From a virus: 36,051 bases of DNA. Shown one piece after another: positions 1 through 6,433 of the stretch. The stretch is taken from IMG/VR virus record IMGVR_UViG_3300046007_014531, positions 1 through 36,051 of that record, one strand, 5' to 3'. A program made the position numbers and the translations under genes. How positions within the stretch are numbered: position 1 is the first letter of the stretch; every line of letters starts with the position of its first letter. The notes under the pieces are model-generated. The model was not told the origin of the DNA. It worked only from the letters and a program-made list of their open reading frames with translations, and did not search any database.

Positions 1-233
1 AGGGAAGGAAGATAGCGCGGACATACAAAGTGGAAAAATTCTAATTTTATGTTTTTCGCGTGTTGGTGTTTGTTGTGGGTTTGCTGTGTGTCCCCGTTAT
101 CTGCGTTTTAAGACGTTTGTAGGTGTGTTTTGGTATAAATGTACTGTATTATTTTTGTTTTCGTTAGAATGCAATTTAGGCGGTGCGATAAATATTGGAT
201 GAGTTAAAGTTAGTTCAACTTTTTCGCGTTATA
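1..233. other. Gene-free GT-rich left edge
   Basis: No convincing coding frame is visible on either strand. The plus strand between about 57 and 170 is strikingly rich in G and T and poor in A and C. A weak hairpin (206-211 with 217-222, followed by Ts) lies just beyond the 3' end of the leftward methyltransferase gene. It has a short T run only on the plus strand. The region could be an intergenic control segment or lie near a genome end; the window does not show which. Confidence 0.5.
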
Positions 234-1592
234 TTAGGGTTCCCACAATTCATCATTTAAATCAATTATATTAATTGGATTTTTTTTGGAAGCTTTTATT
301 CCATCGCCTTTAACTCCAACAATAATTGTTTGATGAATTTTAATTGCCTTTCTACCCATTTCAAATTGACCTAATCTAAAAACGCTACCGCCAATTGGGC
401 TTTTATATATATATTCATTATAATATTTTAATCCAGCTTCTTCAAATGAACGAATTGTTAATCCACACATATCAAAAATTGATCCGTTACTTTTTCTTAA
501 ATTTCCTACTACAAATATACAAAAACTATCATCTTGCAAATTTTGAACTGATCTTTTTATTATAGAGGAATATAAATCTATAAATTCTTTTTCTGTTTTA
601 TTAGAAATATCAGAATCTAATTCGGAATATTTTTCTAGGTTAAAATATGGTGGACATGTAAAAATTAAATCAATATCTTTTGGTACATCAACAGTATTAG
701 AGTCTTCTAATATCCATTTAGGAAAAAAGTCCTTGTTAAACATATTTAATCTATTTAGATATTTTGCGTTTTCGTTATTTGCGATAACTTGCTCTGGCCT
801 AATTTCGCATCCAATATATTTTCTACCCAATGTGGCCGTAACCACACCACGAACGGGACCACCAGCGAATGGATCATAGACGATAGAATTTTCTGATGAA
901 TGCCAGGAAACCATTAGTTCAGCGATAACCGGATCGAATAGCGAAATGGGATTATTTTTTTCTTGCATTTTTTGGGAAACTGGATCGTTTTGATTGGCGT
1001 AAGAAAATGCTGTTGCATCTCTAGCTATTTCACTTTCTATACCCCAGGCTTTCCACCAATTTTTTCTATTTCGCCAATTGTCATTTGTTGAATCTAAAAT
1101 TGATACTGGGCTATACCCAAATTTTTCAACAATTTTTCCCTTAGATGATTTATATAATTTTCCATCTGATCCTATAACTTTTTCAGACTTTAGCCCAATT
1201 TTTTCTCTTATTTTAGCTACAGTAACATCGGATACACCGAGTCTTTTTGCTATTGAATTATTTGAATCATTCGGACTATCAGATATTTCACCAGCTATAA
1301 CAATTCTTTTTTGCTCAGTGTTTAAATGTCGCCTAGCTACATTTAAAGATCTAGCTTCAGATCTTTTTTCCTGCTCAGTTAAATTTGATCTAACAATTTT
1401 CGGACATTCAATATTATGTTTGTCACAAATCATTTTTCTATGATGTCCGTCAATGATTTCACCATTCTCATCAACTATAATTGGAACTAGAACACCCTTT
1501 TCAATAATGCTATTTTCTAAATTGTCTAACTCAATTTGAGTTAATGGTGGAAGAAGCTGGTATGGTCCATGTGCATTAAATTCAGTTTCCAT
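234..1592 (-). CDS. ParB-like domain / DNA methyltransferase fusion
   Basis: This 452-residue protein is probably a DNA base methyltransferase with its own DNA-recognition module. The N-terminal part (about 10-135) is ParB-like: it has the DGHHR motif at 48-52 and a helix-turn-helix-like segment at 111-135 (SIAKRLGVSDVTVAKIRE). The C-terminal half carries the SAM-binding motif DPFAGG at 240-245 and the catalytic motif TCPPY at 312-316. Motif I precedes motif IV, which suits an amino-methyltransferase (N6-adenine or N4-cytosine) of gamma-like order, though the target base cannot be read from sequence. Its start overlaps the end of the upstream oxygenase gene by 11 bases, so the two are probably translationally coupled. 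ParB-methyltransferase fusions are known in phages. The link to an oxygenase is less familiar. Confidence 0.85.
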   Translation of the reverse strand: METEFNAHGPYQLLPPLTQIELDNLENSIIEKGVLVPIIVDENGEIIDGHHRKMICDKHNIECPKIVRSNLTEQEKRSEARSLNVARRHLNTEQKRIVIAGEISDSPNDSNNSIAKRLGVSDVTVAKIREKIGLKSEKVIGSDGKLYKSSKGKIVEKFGYSPVSILDSTNDNWRNRKNWWKAWGIESEIARDATAFSYANQNDPVSQKMQEKNNPISLFDPVIAELMVSWHSSENSIVYDPFAGGPVRGVVTATLGRKYIGCEIRPEQVIANNENAKYLNRLNMFNKDFFPKWILEDSNTVDVPKDIDLIFTCPPYFNLEKYSELDSDISNKTEKEFIDLYSSIIKRSVQNLQDDSFCIFVVGNLRKSNGSIFDMCGLTIRSFEEAGLKYYNEYIYKSPIGGSVFRLGQFEMGRKAIKIHQTIIVGVKGDGIKASKKNPINIIDLNDELWEP

Positions 1593-2682
1593 TGGATTTC
1601 CTTAAAATATCTATAATTTTTTCATTTACAATAGCGTCAGCAACTAAATGAATTCTTGGAGCATTACCATTATTAAATGCTGCGTGAGGTTTTCTAACAT
1701 CTAGATACCACCAATCATTGATTGACATATGATATTCCGAACATTTTCCATCCAGATTCCACATTTGAAATTTTGAATTTTCATTAGTTTGAATTGGTAA
1801 ATGAAATCTAGCAATTTTACCGATGGAAGCTCCAGCATTTTTATCAGTTATATCTGCGTGTCTAGTTAAAGATCCGTTTGAATCTAATTTCATAAATCTA
1901 ATTCTTTCAAATTCACAATCTAAAAGATTTAATACATTTTTTAAATTTGGAATTTCATAAAATAGTTCAGTATTTTTAACTTCTAAATTTAATTTATTTG
2001 GATTATCTTTTTTCCACTTTTTAGACATTTCTGATGGTTTTTCAATGAAATCTTTTTCACCACCAAAGGATCTCAGTGAAACAGCTTTCCAAGACTTTCC
2101 CTTATTATATGAGGAATAATGATTAATCCATAAGTTTTCTATTATAGAATTCCAATCTGATAAATCAATATCAGTGGATAAATTGGTTTTTATTATACTT
2201 AATTTTTCTATTGGCTCTATAGGATTAATGGTTTCTATATTTAAAGTTGCTATACTTTTTATTTCAGAAGATGCCAATATTTGAGTACCTATAATTTTTA
2301 AGTTTAAATTATTTGCTATATATTTACTTGTAGGATTCTCTGTCCAGAATTTCCATAAAATTTTATCACAATTAAAATTTTTAATAATTTCTATTATAGA
2401 ATTTGGATCGCCAGCAACTCTTTCAATCAATAAAGTGCTCGCTGGGGCGCTAGCTATTTTTATTCCCCTAAAGTCTTTTATTGGCAGTGCAGCTTTCAAT
2501 TTTTTAGCAGCAACAACAGAGCCATTTATTTCATAAATATTTTCTGACTTAATCCAGTCTGCTACTGTACTCTCATTTACTTTTGAAAATAAGCTTAAAT
2601 GATATTCTTTATCATAATTATTAAAAATTGTAGAATATTTTTTTAGTATATTTATATCAATGCCATTTTGCCATTTTTCCAT
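1582..2682 (-). CDS. GNAT-like / aspartyl-asparaginyl-hydroxylase-like 2OG-Fe(II) oxygenase
   Basis: The 366-residue protein has two parts. The C-terminal part (about 165-366) resembles the aspartyl/asparaginyl beta-hydroxylase branch of Fe(II)/2-oxoglutarate oxygenases. The RHAD motif supplies H275 and D277, ARFHLPI follows at 291-297, KPH gives the distal H333, and R343 is placed to bind 2-oxoglutarate. The N-terminal 150 residues are weaker. The stretch around 80-140, with NPTSKYIANN followed by a beta-strand-like segment, looks like the end of a GNAT acyltransferase fold, but no clear acetyl-CoA loop is seen. The gene is first in a two-gene leftward operon with the ParB-methyltransferase. 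The substrate is unknown. Modification of DNA bases or of a host protein are both possible. Confidence 0.7.
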   Translation of the reverse strand: MEKWQNGIDINILKKYSTIFNNYDKEYHLSLFSKVNESTVADWIKSENIYEINGSVVAAKKLKAALPIKDFRGIKIASAPASTLLIERVAGDPNSIIEIIKNFNCDKILWKFWTENPTSKYIANNLNLKIIGTQILASSEIKSIATLNIETINPIEPIEKLSIIKTNLSTDIDLSDWNSIIENLWINHYSSYNKGKSWKAVSLRSFGGEKDFIEKPSEMSKKWKKDNPNKLNLEVKNTELFYEIPNLKNVLNLLDCEFERIRFMKLDSNGSLTRHADITDKNAGASIGKIARFHLPIQTNENSKFQMWNLDGKCSEYHMSINDWWYLDVRKPHAAFNNGNAPRIHLVADAIVNEKIIDILRKSNGN

Positions 2683-2726
2683 AGTCGGATATTTTATATC
2701 TAAATAAGAAAAATTATCTTAATTTA

Positions 2727-2755
2727 CATTGTCAACAATGATACTTTAAAAGTAT
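2727..2755. promoter_or_regulatory. Tandem perfect palindromes in a divergent promoter region
   Basis: The 71-base gap between divergent genes holds two adjacent inverted repeats. One is CATTGT-CA-ACAATG (2727-2740). The other is ATACTTT-A-AAAGTAT (2741-2755), which runs into the ATG of the cytosine methyltransferase at 2754. No Shine-Dalgarno precedes that ATG. TGATACTTT could act as an extended -10, giving a leaderless transcript. The layout suits an operator that controls one or both divergent modification genes. Function is inferred. Confidence 0.5.
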
Positions 2756-3860
2756 GAATTGTTTAAGTTTATTTAGCGGCATCGGTGGTTTCGATTTAGG
2801 TTTCGAACGTGCCGGTATTCAAACGGTTGCCATGTGTGAAGCCGATAGCATTGCACGAAATATTTTACATAAACATTGGCCTGATGTGCCTGTGATAGAA
2901 GATGTGAGTGATTTAGATGGAAGAGAATATCGAACAGTTGAAATTATTTCAGGTGGATTCCCCTGCCAAGACATCTCAGTCGCAGGAAACAGAAAAGGTC
3001 TCGCAGGATCCAAGTCTGGGCTTTGGTGGGAGTTTTATCGAATCGTTTCTGAATCAATGCCAAAATGGGTTGTCATTGAAAACGTCGCTGGACTCATGTC
3101 TTCTGGAGGAAGACGGGACTTGGGTGCCATCATCGGGTCGTTGGGGGAACTCGGGTATTTGGGGGGGTATCGAGTGTTGGACGCTCGGTATTTCGGAGTG
3201 GCCCAGAGACGTAGAAGAATGTTTATTGTCGGAAGTCTTGGAAACAACGGTGGACAGAAAGTATTTTTTGAGTCAGAAGGCTTGCCAGGGGATCTTGAAA
3301 AGAGCAGACAAGAGGGGAAGAAAAATTCCGGAGCAGCTTTACAAAGCTCTTCAGAGAGTAGCAAATTGCTCGCAGAATCAGGAGTAGTTGGCAGTTTAAC
3401 TAAAAGTTTTGGTGGTGCTGGTGCCGACGCTCAACACGCTCAAAATGGTTGGCTGGTTCCGGTTCCTTTTGCGGAGAATCAGCGTTCTGAAGTTATCTAC
3501 ACTGATTTACCAACTTTAAGCACTGGTGGTGGAAAACCGGGGCAGGGTTATCCTGCAATTTTGAGCTATCCTAATAATAGTGGAACTGTGATGGCTAGTT
3601 GGGCGAAAGGGCCTGGGAACGCTCAGGTTGATGAAGGCCATGTTATCCCTTCTTTAGATTCACAGCAGAATTTAGAAGTGAGGAGATTGACTCCTGTTGA
3701 GTGTGAAAGATTGATGGGTTTACCGGATAATTGGACCAAGTTTGGGGCCGACGGTAAAACTATTGCAGATAGTCATCGTTATCGTTTTTGTGGTAATGCT
3801 GTTGTTTCAAATGTTGCTGAGTGGCTGGGTAAGCGAATTGTTGCAGTAGATCAATCGTAA
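2754..3860 (+). CDS. dcm: C5-cytosine DNA methyltransferase
   Basis: This 368-residue enzyme transfers a methyl group from SAM to C5 of cytosine in DNA. Motif I is LFSGIGGFDLGFE (6-18). The catalytic PCQ has its nucleophile at C71, ENV is motif VI at 109-111, and GVAQRRRR is motif VIII at about 148-155. The target-recognition region (about 170-300) is followed by the C-terminal motifs RLTPVECERLMGLPD and FCGNAVV. Length and motif order are normal for a phage orphan methyltransferase, and no partner restriction endonuclease is visible. Roughly residues 55-211 are encoded by DNA that is also open in the +1 frame (see the overlapping gene). The gene has no clear ribosome-binding site and its ATG lies inside a palindrome. 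Confidence 0.95.
   Translation: MNCLSLFSGIGGFDLGFERAGIQTVAMCEADSIARNILHKHWPDVPVIEDVSDLDGREYRTVEIISGGFPCQDISVAGNRKGLAGSKSGLWWEFYRIVSESMPKWVVIENVAGLMSSGGRRDLGAIIGSLGELGYLGGYRVLDARYFGVAQRRRRMFIVGSLGNNGGQKVFFESEGLPGDLEKSRQEGKKNSGAALQSSSESSKLLAESGVVGSLTKSFGGAGADAQHAQNGWLVPVPFAENQRSEVIYTDLPTLSTGGGKPGQGYPAILSYPNNSGTVMASWAKGPGNAQVDEGHVIPSLDSQQNLEVRRLTPVECERLMGLPDNWTKFGADGKTIADSHRYRFCGNAVVSNVAEWLGKRIVAVDQS
2917..3387 (+). CDS. Embedded overlapping gene inside the cytosine methyltransferase
   Basis: A 156-codon open frame, +1 relative to dcm, lies wholly inside it. Its product has features I recognise from phage hypothetical proteins associated with cytosine methyltransferases. There is an early SPAKTSQ segment (about 15-21), a central GLSLKTSLDSC, then LSEVLE and the C-terminal block YFLSQKACQGILKRADKRGR followed by KIPEQLYKAL. 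That last block recurs in phage proteins as a YFLSxxACxGILRRAxxRGK-type motif. Both frames therefore appear to carry recognisable family signatures. The dcm segment concerned also looks less AT-rich than its surroundings, as dual coding would require. No strong ribosome-binding site is seen before the ATG, so the start is uncertain. The function is unknown. Confidence 0.6.
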   Translation: MEENIEQLKLFQVDSPAKTSQSQETEKVSQDPSLGFGGSFIESFLNQCQNGLSLKTSLDSCLLEEDGTWVPSSGRWGNSGIWGGIECWTLGISEWPRDVEECLLSEVLETTVDRKYFLSQKACQGILKRADKRGRKIPEQLYKALQRVANCSQNQE

Positions 3861-3894
3861 GCCTTTTTGTCCGTTGACAGTGTGAGGTGCTGTC

Positions 3895-4152
3895 ATGGAT
3901 ATGGTTTTGGTTTCGTGGTATGACGCTTTTGATTTGCCGCCACAGTGGGCTTCTTTTGACGATCTTCAAAAGGATGGGCCTGCTGTTGTGAGATCCGTCG
4001 GATGGCTTTTGGATCCCGAGCCTTTAGATGGCTACATTACTTTAGCTACTTCTTTTGTGGATGAAAATTTTGGTAGCGGAATTCATATTCCCAAAAGCTG
4101 TATTATTGAAATAGAAATTTTGTCTAAAAGGAAAAAGAAAAATGAAGCTTAA
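3895..4152 (+). CDS. Small conserved-type phage protein
   Basis: The 85-residue protein is soluble and has no named domain that I can assign. Its pattern is W-DA near the N-terminus, then VVRSVGWLLD, YITLATSF, a glycine-containing turn, IHIPKSCI and a lysine-rich tail. It resembles small beta-rich proteins common beside DNA methyltransferases and lysis genes in actinobacterial phages and prophages. It starts 34 bases after dcm and overlaps the next gene by 11 bases. GAGGTGC lies about 5 bases before the ATG as a plausible ribosome-binding site. Confidence 0.7.
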   Translation: MDMVLVSWYDAFDLPPQWASFDDLQKDGPAVVRSVGWLLDPEPLDGYITLATSFVDENFGSGIHIPKSCIIEIEILSKRKKKNEA

Positions 4153-4432
4153 GCCAAGCGGATATGCTTGGGTGGGATTAGTTCTTTATGTCACTGGTGT
4201 TGACATTATTCTATTGCGTTTAAAGAAAACTCGCGGTTTCCCATATCGCTCAATGAGCGAAGCTTTTGGTGAAGCTTTGAAACATCCTTGGAAAAGATGG
4301 CCAATTATTGTTTCTTGGATGGTTTTAACTTTGCATTTGTTTGGGGTTTTCATTCCTGAAAGATTTGAAAAACTTAAAAAGCTTGATCCTATAGGTTTTG
4401 TGGCGAATCAAGTTGCTTCTGAACTTGAATAA
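4142..4432 (+). CDS. Small integral membrane protein
   Basis: This 96-residue protein has two hydrophobic segments: about 9-26 (YAWVGLVLYVTGVDIILL) and about 53-72 (WPIIVSWMVLTLHLFGVFIP). A basic loop joins them, and the tail is charged. It resembles a small membrane protein widespread in actinophages. It lies two genes upstream of the endolysin, so a lysis role (second holin or lysis modulator) is possible, though the gene at 18504 is the better holin candidate. Translation is probably coupled to the preceding gene, whose last 11 bases it overlaps. Confidence 0.65.
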   Translation: MKLKPSGYAWVGLVLYVTGVDIILLRLKKTRGFPYRSMSEAFGEALKHPWKRWPIIVSWMVLTLHLFGVFIPERFEKLKKLDPIGFVANQVASELE

Positions 4433-4438
4433 TTTTTT

Positions 4439-4470
4439 CTTGGGACGTTATTTATACAAGTCCAAGGAGA
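4439..4470 (+). promoter_or_regulatory. Hairpin partly masking a Shine-Dalgarno, with GACGTTATTT box
   Basis: CTTGGGAC (4439-4446) can pair with GTCCAAG (4460-4466) with one bulged base. The 3' arm overlaps the start of the Shine-Dalgarno AAGGAGA (4464-4470) of the small basic protein, so the structure could limit its translation. The loop side carries GACGTTATTTAT (4444-4455), which recurs upstream of the genes at 12519 and 34203. Confidence 0.4.
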
Positions 4471-4477
4471 TGTTGAC

Positions 4478-4633
4478 ATGAAGAAACCAATGAAAAAAAC
4501 TTCAAAAGGTTCCAGTATGCCTAAGAAAGCTGCACCAGCAAAGAAAGCAGCTCCAGCTAAAAAGACTGCGGCACCGAAGAAATCTTCAAAAGCTGGTGGC
4601 ATGATGCCAATGCCGAAGAAGCGTATTTACTGA
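4478..4633 (+). CDS. Lys/Ala/Pro-rich basic mini-protein (histone-H1-tail-like)
   Basis: This 51-codon gene has a strong Shine-Dalgarno (AAGGAGA, 4464-4470) seven bases before its ATG and ends at TGA 4631-4633. The product has about a third lysine/arginine residues, built around tandem KKAAPAKKA-type repeats, with methionine-rich ends (MKKPMKK and GGMMPMPKKRIY). Such composition is typical of nucleic-acid-binding tails, as in histone H1-like and HU-tail proteins. It could coat or compact DNA or bind RNA. It lies between a membrane protein and the endolysin. There is no globular domain. The strong ribosome-binding site and the intact frame through a repetitive sequence argue that it is real. 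Confidence 0.75.
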   Translation: MKKPMKKTSKGSSMPKKAAPAKKAAPAKKTAAPKKSSKAGGMMPMPKKRIY

Positions 4634-4654
4634 TAAAAAGTAAAAGGATTTATT

Positions 4655-5452
4655 ATGGGAACTGCACGACAGGCTTTAGATCTTGCGCGTCAACATATCG
4701 GTTATGTTGAGGGTCCGAGAAATAATGAAACAAAATTTGGTGCTTGGAGTGGATATAATTTCCAGCCTTGGTGTGGCAGTTTTGTAAACTGGATTTTCCA
4801 TAACACTGGCACAGGCAATGAGCCTTCAGTTGTGTGGACCCCTGGTGGCGCTGCCGCCTATAAGTCAAAGGGAAGACTTCTGTCCCGAAACAGCGGTGAT
4901 GTTCGCCCTGGCGATGTGATCTTTTTTGACTGGGGTGGAAGTCAGAATACTGGTGCAACCGATCACGTTGGTTTAGTTGAAGCTGTTCTTCCAGATGGCA
5001 GGATTCAAACTATAGAAGGCAACACTTCCCCAACTGATGCTGGTAGCCAAAGTAATGGCGGTGGAGTTTACCGTAGAATTAGACCTAGGGGTGTTGTTGT
5101 TGGTTTTGGTAGACCTAATTATGCTGCCGATAACAATAACCCATATAATCCCAATAGCAATGTTGATTGGGCCAAGCTTCGCAGGTTTGTCGCAGCAGCT
5201 CTTCAGAATGAACTGAAGCCCGTAGGAACGCTTCAAAGAGGTTCTAGGGGTGGACAGGTTACTTCTCTACAGAAGGCTTTAAATCTAATTACAGGAGCTT
5301 CACTGGTTGAGGATGGAGACTTTGGAAATTCCACTCATGCTGCAGTCGTAGCTTTTCAAAAGTTCTTTAAACTTGGAGCAGATGGTGTTGTTGGTCCTAA
5401 GACCAAAGCAATGATTCTTCTTTGTCTAGAGAATATTAAGAATGGAAAATAG
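4655..5452 (+). CDS. Endolysin: CHAP hydrolase plus peptidoglycan-binding domain
   Basis: This 265-residue enzyme should cut host peptidoglycan at lysis. The N-terminal CHAP/NlpC-type domain (about 5-150) has C40 in PWCGSFVNW, H104 in TDHVGLVE and the EGN element at 121-123. A Pro/Asn-rich linker (about 155-172) leads to a peptidoglycan-binding domain (about 195-253) with GSRGGQVTSLQKALN, DGDFGNSTHAAVVAFQ and DGVVGPKTK. There is no signal peptide, so a holin is needed for export. AAAAGGA precedes the ATG. The 3' end overlaps the convergent glycosyltransferase by 17 bases. The architecture points to a Gram-positive host. Confidence 0.92.
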   Translation: MGTARQALDLARQHIGYVEGPRNNETKFGAWSGYNFQPWCGSFVNWIFHNTGTGNEPSVVWTPGGAAAYKSKGRLLSRNSGDVRPGDVIFFDWGGSQNTGATDHVGLVEAVLPDGRIQTIEGNTSPTDAGSQSNGGGVYRRIRPRGVVVGFGRPNYAADNNNPYNPNSNVDWAKLRRFVAAALQNELKPVGTLQRGSRGGQVTSLQKALNLITGASLVEDGDFGNSTHAAVVAFQKFFKLGADGVVGPKTKAMILLCLENIKNGK

Positions 5453-6248
5453 GGGCTGGATCGTAGACCAACTGACCTTCATGGAATTTGTGAAAACCAG
5501 AGAGTGTCATCTGCGGCTCATTTGAAGGATTCGGAAAGTAAAAATTACTCCAAATTTCATTTATACAAGAATCCCCTTCTTTCATCCAAGCATCATAATA
5601 ATTTGTCCAAGCAGTCTTTACCCCAGCAGCTTTCAAAGCCGCTGATCCTTGAGTGATTTTGAATTTTAGATGCTCTAAAGATCTATATGGAAAATGTCTT
5701 ACTTGTAAGACTTCATCATTAATCTTGGCACAATTTCTTGTTGCTGTATGGTTGCCAAAACCAATTTTTAAAGATTTATCATATCTAACAGCGATCTTTG
5801 GTCCGAAAGCTGTAGACCATTTCCAAGGCATTCTTAAAAACGGATTTTTATTAATAGCATCTTCTCCAGTTGCAAAATGATTAAAAACTTTAGCTATGAC
5901 GATATTTTCACTTATCGAAGATAGGGTTTCGTAAATTGTAAATTTTTTATCTTGGTCAGAAATTGTTGAAGACCAAATCTCATCAGCGTCAACTGGAATA
6001 ATCCAGTCAGCTCCATGCTTATCAGCAACAAAATGAGCAAGTTCCGTCATTTTTTCAGACTGCCTGTAAGCAAGCACCGGATCGGTGATTACTTCAGCTC
6101 CATGAGATAATAAAACTTCAGAAGTGTCATCTTCTGATAAATTATTTAAAAATGTTGCACCATGAATACCTTCAGAAAATAAATGATCTAAATTGTGACC
6201 AATTAAATCAGATTCATTTTTTACCATTCCTATAACCCAAATAATCAT
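5436..6248 (-). CDS. GT2-like glycosyltransferase
   Basis: This 270-residue protein begins MIIWVIGMVKNESDLIGHNL, typical of the nucleotide-binding start of GT-A family 2 enzymes of the 'KNE' type. The metal-binding DADE is at 87-90. The C-terminal half has aromatic and His-rich segments (GFGNHTATR, VRHFPYRS), as in related sugar transferases. Donor and acceptor are unknown. It is transcribed leftward directly behind two tRNA genes. Its only Shine-Dalgarno-like sequence (GGGAG, 6253-6257) lies in the 3' acceptor strand of tRNA-Asn. It lies about 14 kb from the main glycan cluster but probably serves the same or a related glycan. Confidence 0.85.
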   Translation of the reverse strand: MIIWVIGMVKNESDLIGHNLDHLFSEGIHGATFLNNLSEDDTSEVLLSHGAEVITDPVLAYRQSEKMTELAHFVADKHGADWIIPVDADEIWSSTISDQDKKFTIYETLSSISENIVIAKVFNHFATGEDAINKNPFLRMPWKWSTAFGPKIAVRYDKSLKIGFGNHTATRNCAKINDEVLQVRHFPYRSLEHLKFKITQGSAALKAAGVKTAWTNYYDAWMKEGDSCINEIWSNFYFPNPSNEPQMTLSGFHKFHEGQLVYDPAPIFHS

Positions 6249-6252
6249 ATCG

Positions 6253-6325
6253 CTCCCAGGGTAGGACTCGAACCTACAACTCGCTGATTAACAGTCAGCT
6301 ACTCTGCCTATTGAGTTACCTGGGA
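6253..6325 (-). tRNA. tRNA-Asn (GTT)
   Basis: The minus strand folds into a complete 73-base cloverleaf. The acceptor arms TCCCAGG/CCTGGGA pair fully, and the D-stem is ACTC/GAGT. The anticodon stem GCTGA/TCAGC encloses the loop CTGTTAA (anticodon GTT), and the T-stem GTAGG/CCTAC encloses TTCGAGT. The discriminator base is G and CCA is not encoded. It reads AAC and AAU codons. It lies 25 bases downstream of tRNA-Tyr and ends 4 bases before the glycosyltransferase start codon. Confidence 0.96.
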
Positions 6326-6350
6326 TTGAATGTCCCGTATTTAAATTTTG

Positions 6351-6433
6351 TGGGAGCGGGAGGATTCGAACCTCCGAAGGCATACACCGGCAGATTTACA
6401 GTCTGCTCCCTTTGGCCGCTCGGGCACACTCCC
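6351..6433 (-). tRNA. tRNA-Tyr (GTA)
   Basis: The minus strand folds into an 83-base class II tRNA. The acceptor arms are GGGAGTG/CGCTCCC with one G-U pair. The anticodon stem GCAGA/TCTGC encloses CTGTAAA (anticodon GTA). It has the long variable arm expected for bacterial tRNA-Tyr and a T-arm with GGTTCGAATCC. The discriminator is A and CCA is not encoded. It reads UAC and UAU. Confidence 0.96.

Noticed and set aside
2819-3364. Leftward open frames inside dcm
   Set aside because: They lack recognisable motifs and ribosome-binding sites. They probably reflect the composition forced by the two rightward frames.
5110-5135. Sigma-28-like -10 box (GCCGATAA) in the endolysin gene
   Set aside because: It lies within coding DNA, has no suitably spaced -35 element and no gene start downstream, so chance is likelier.
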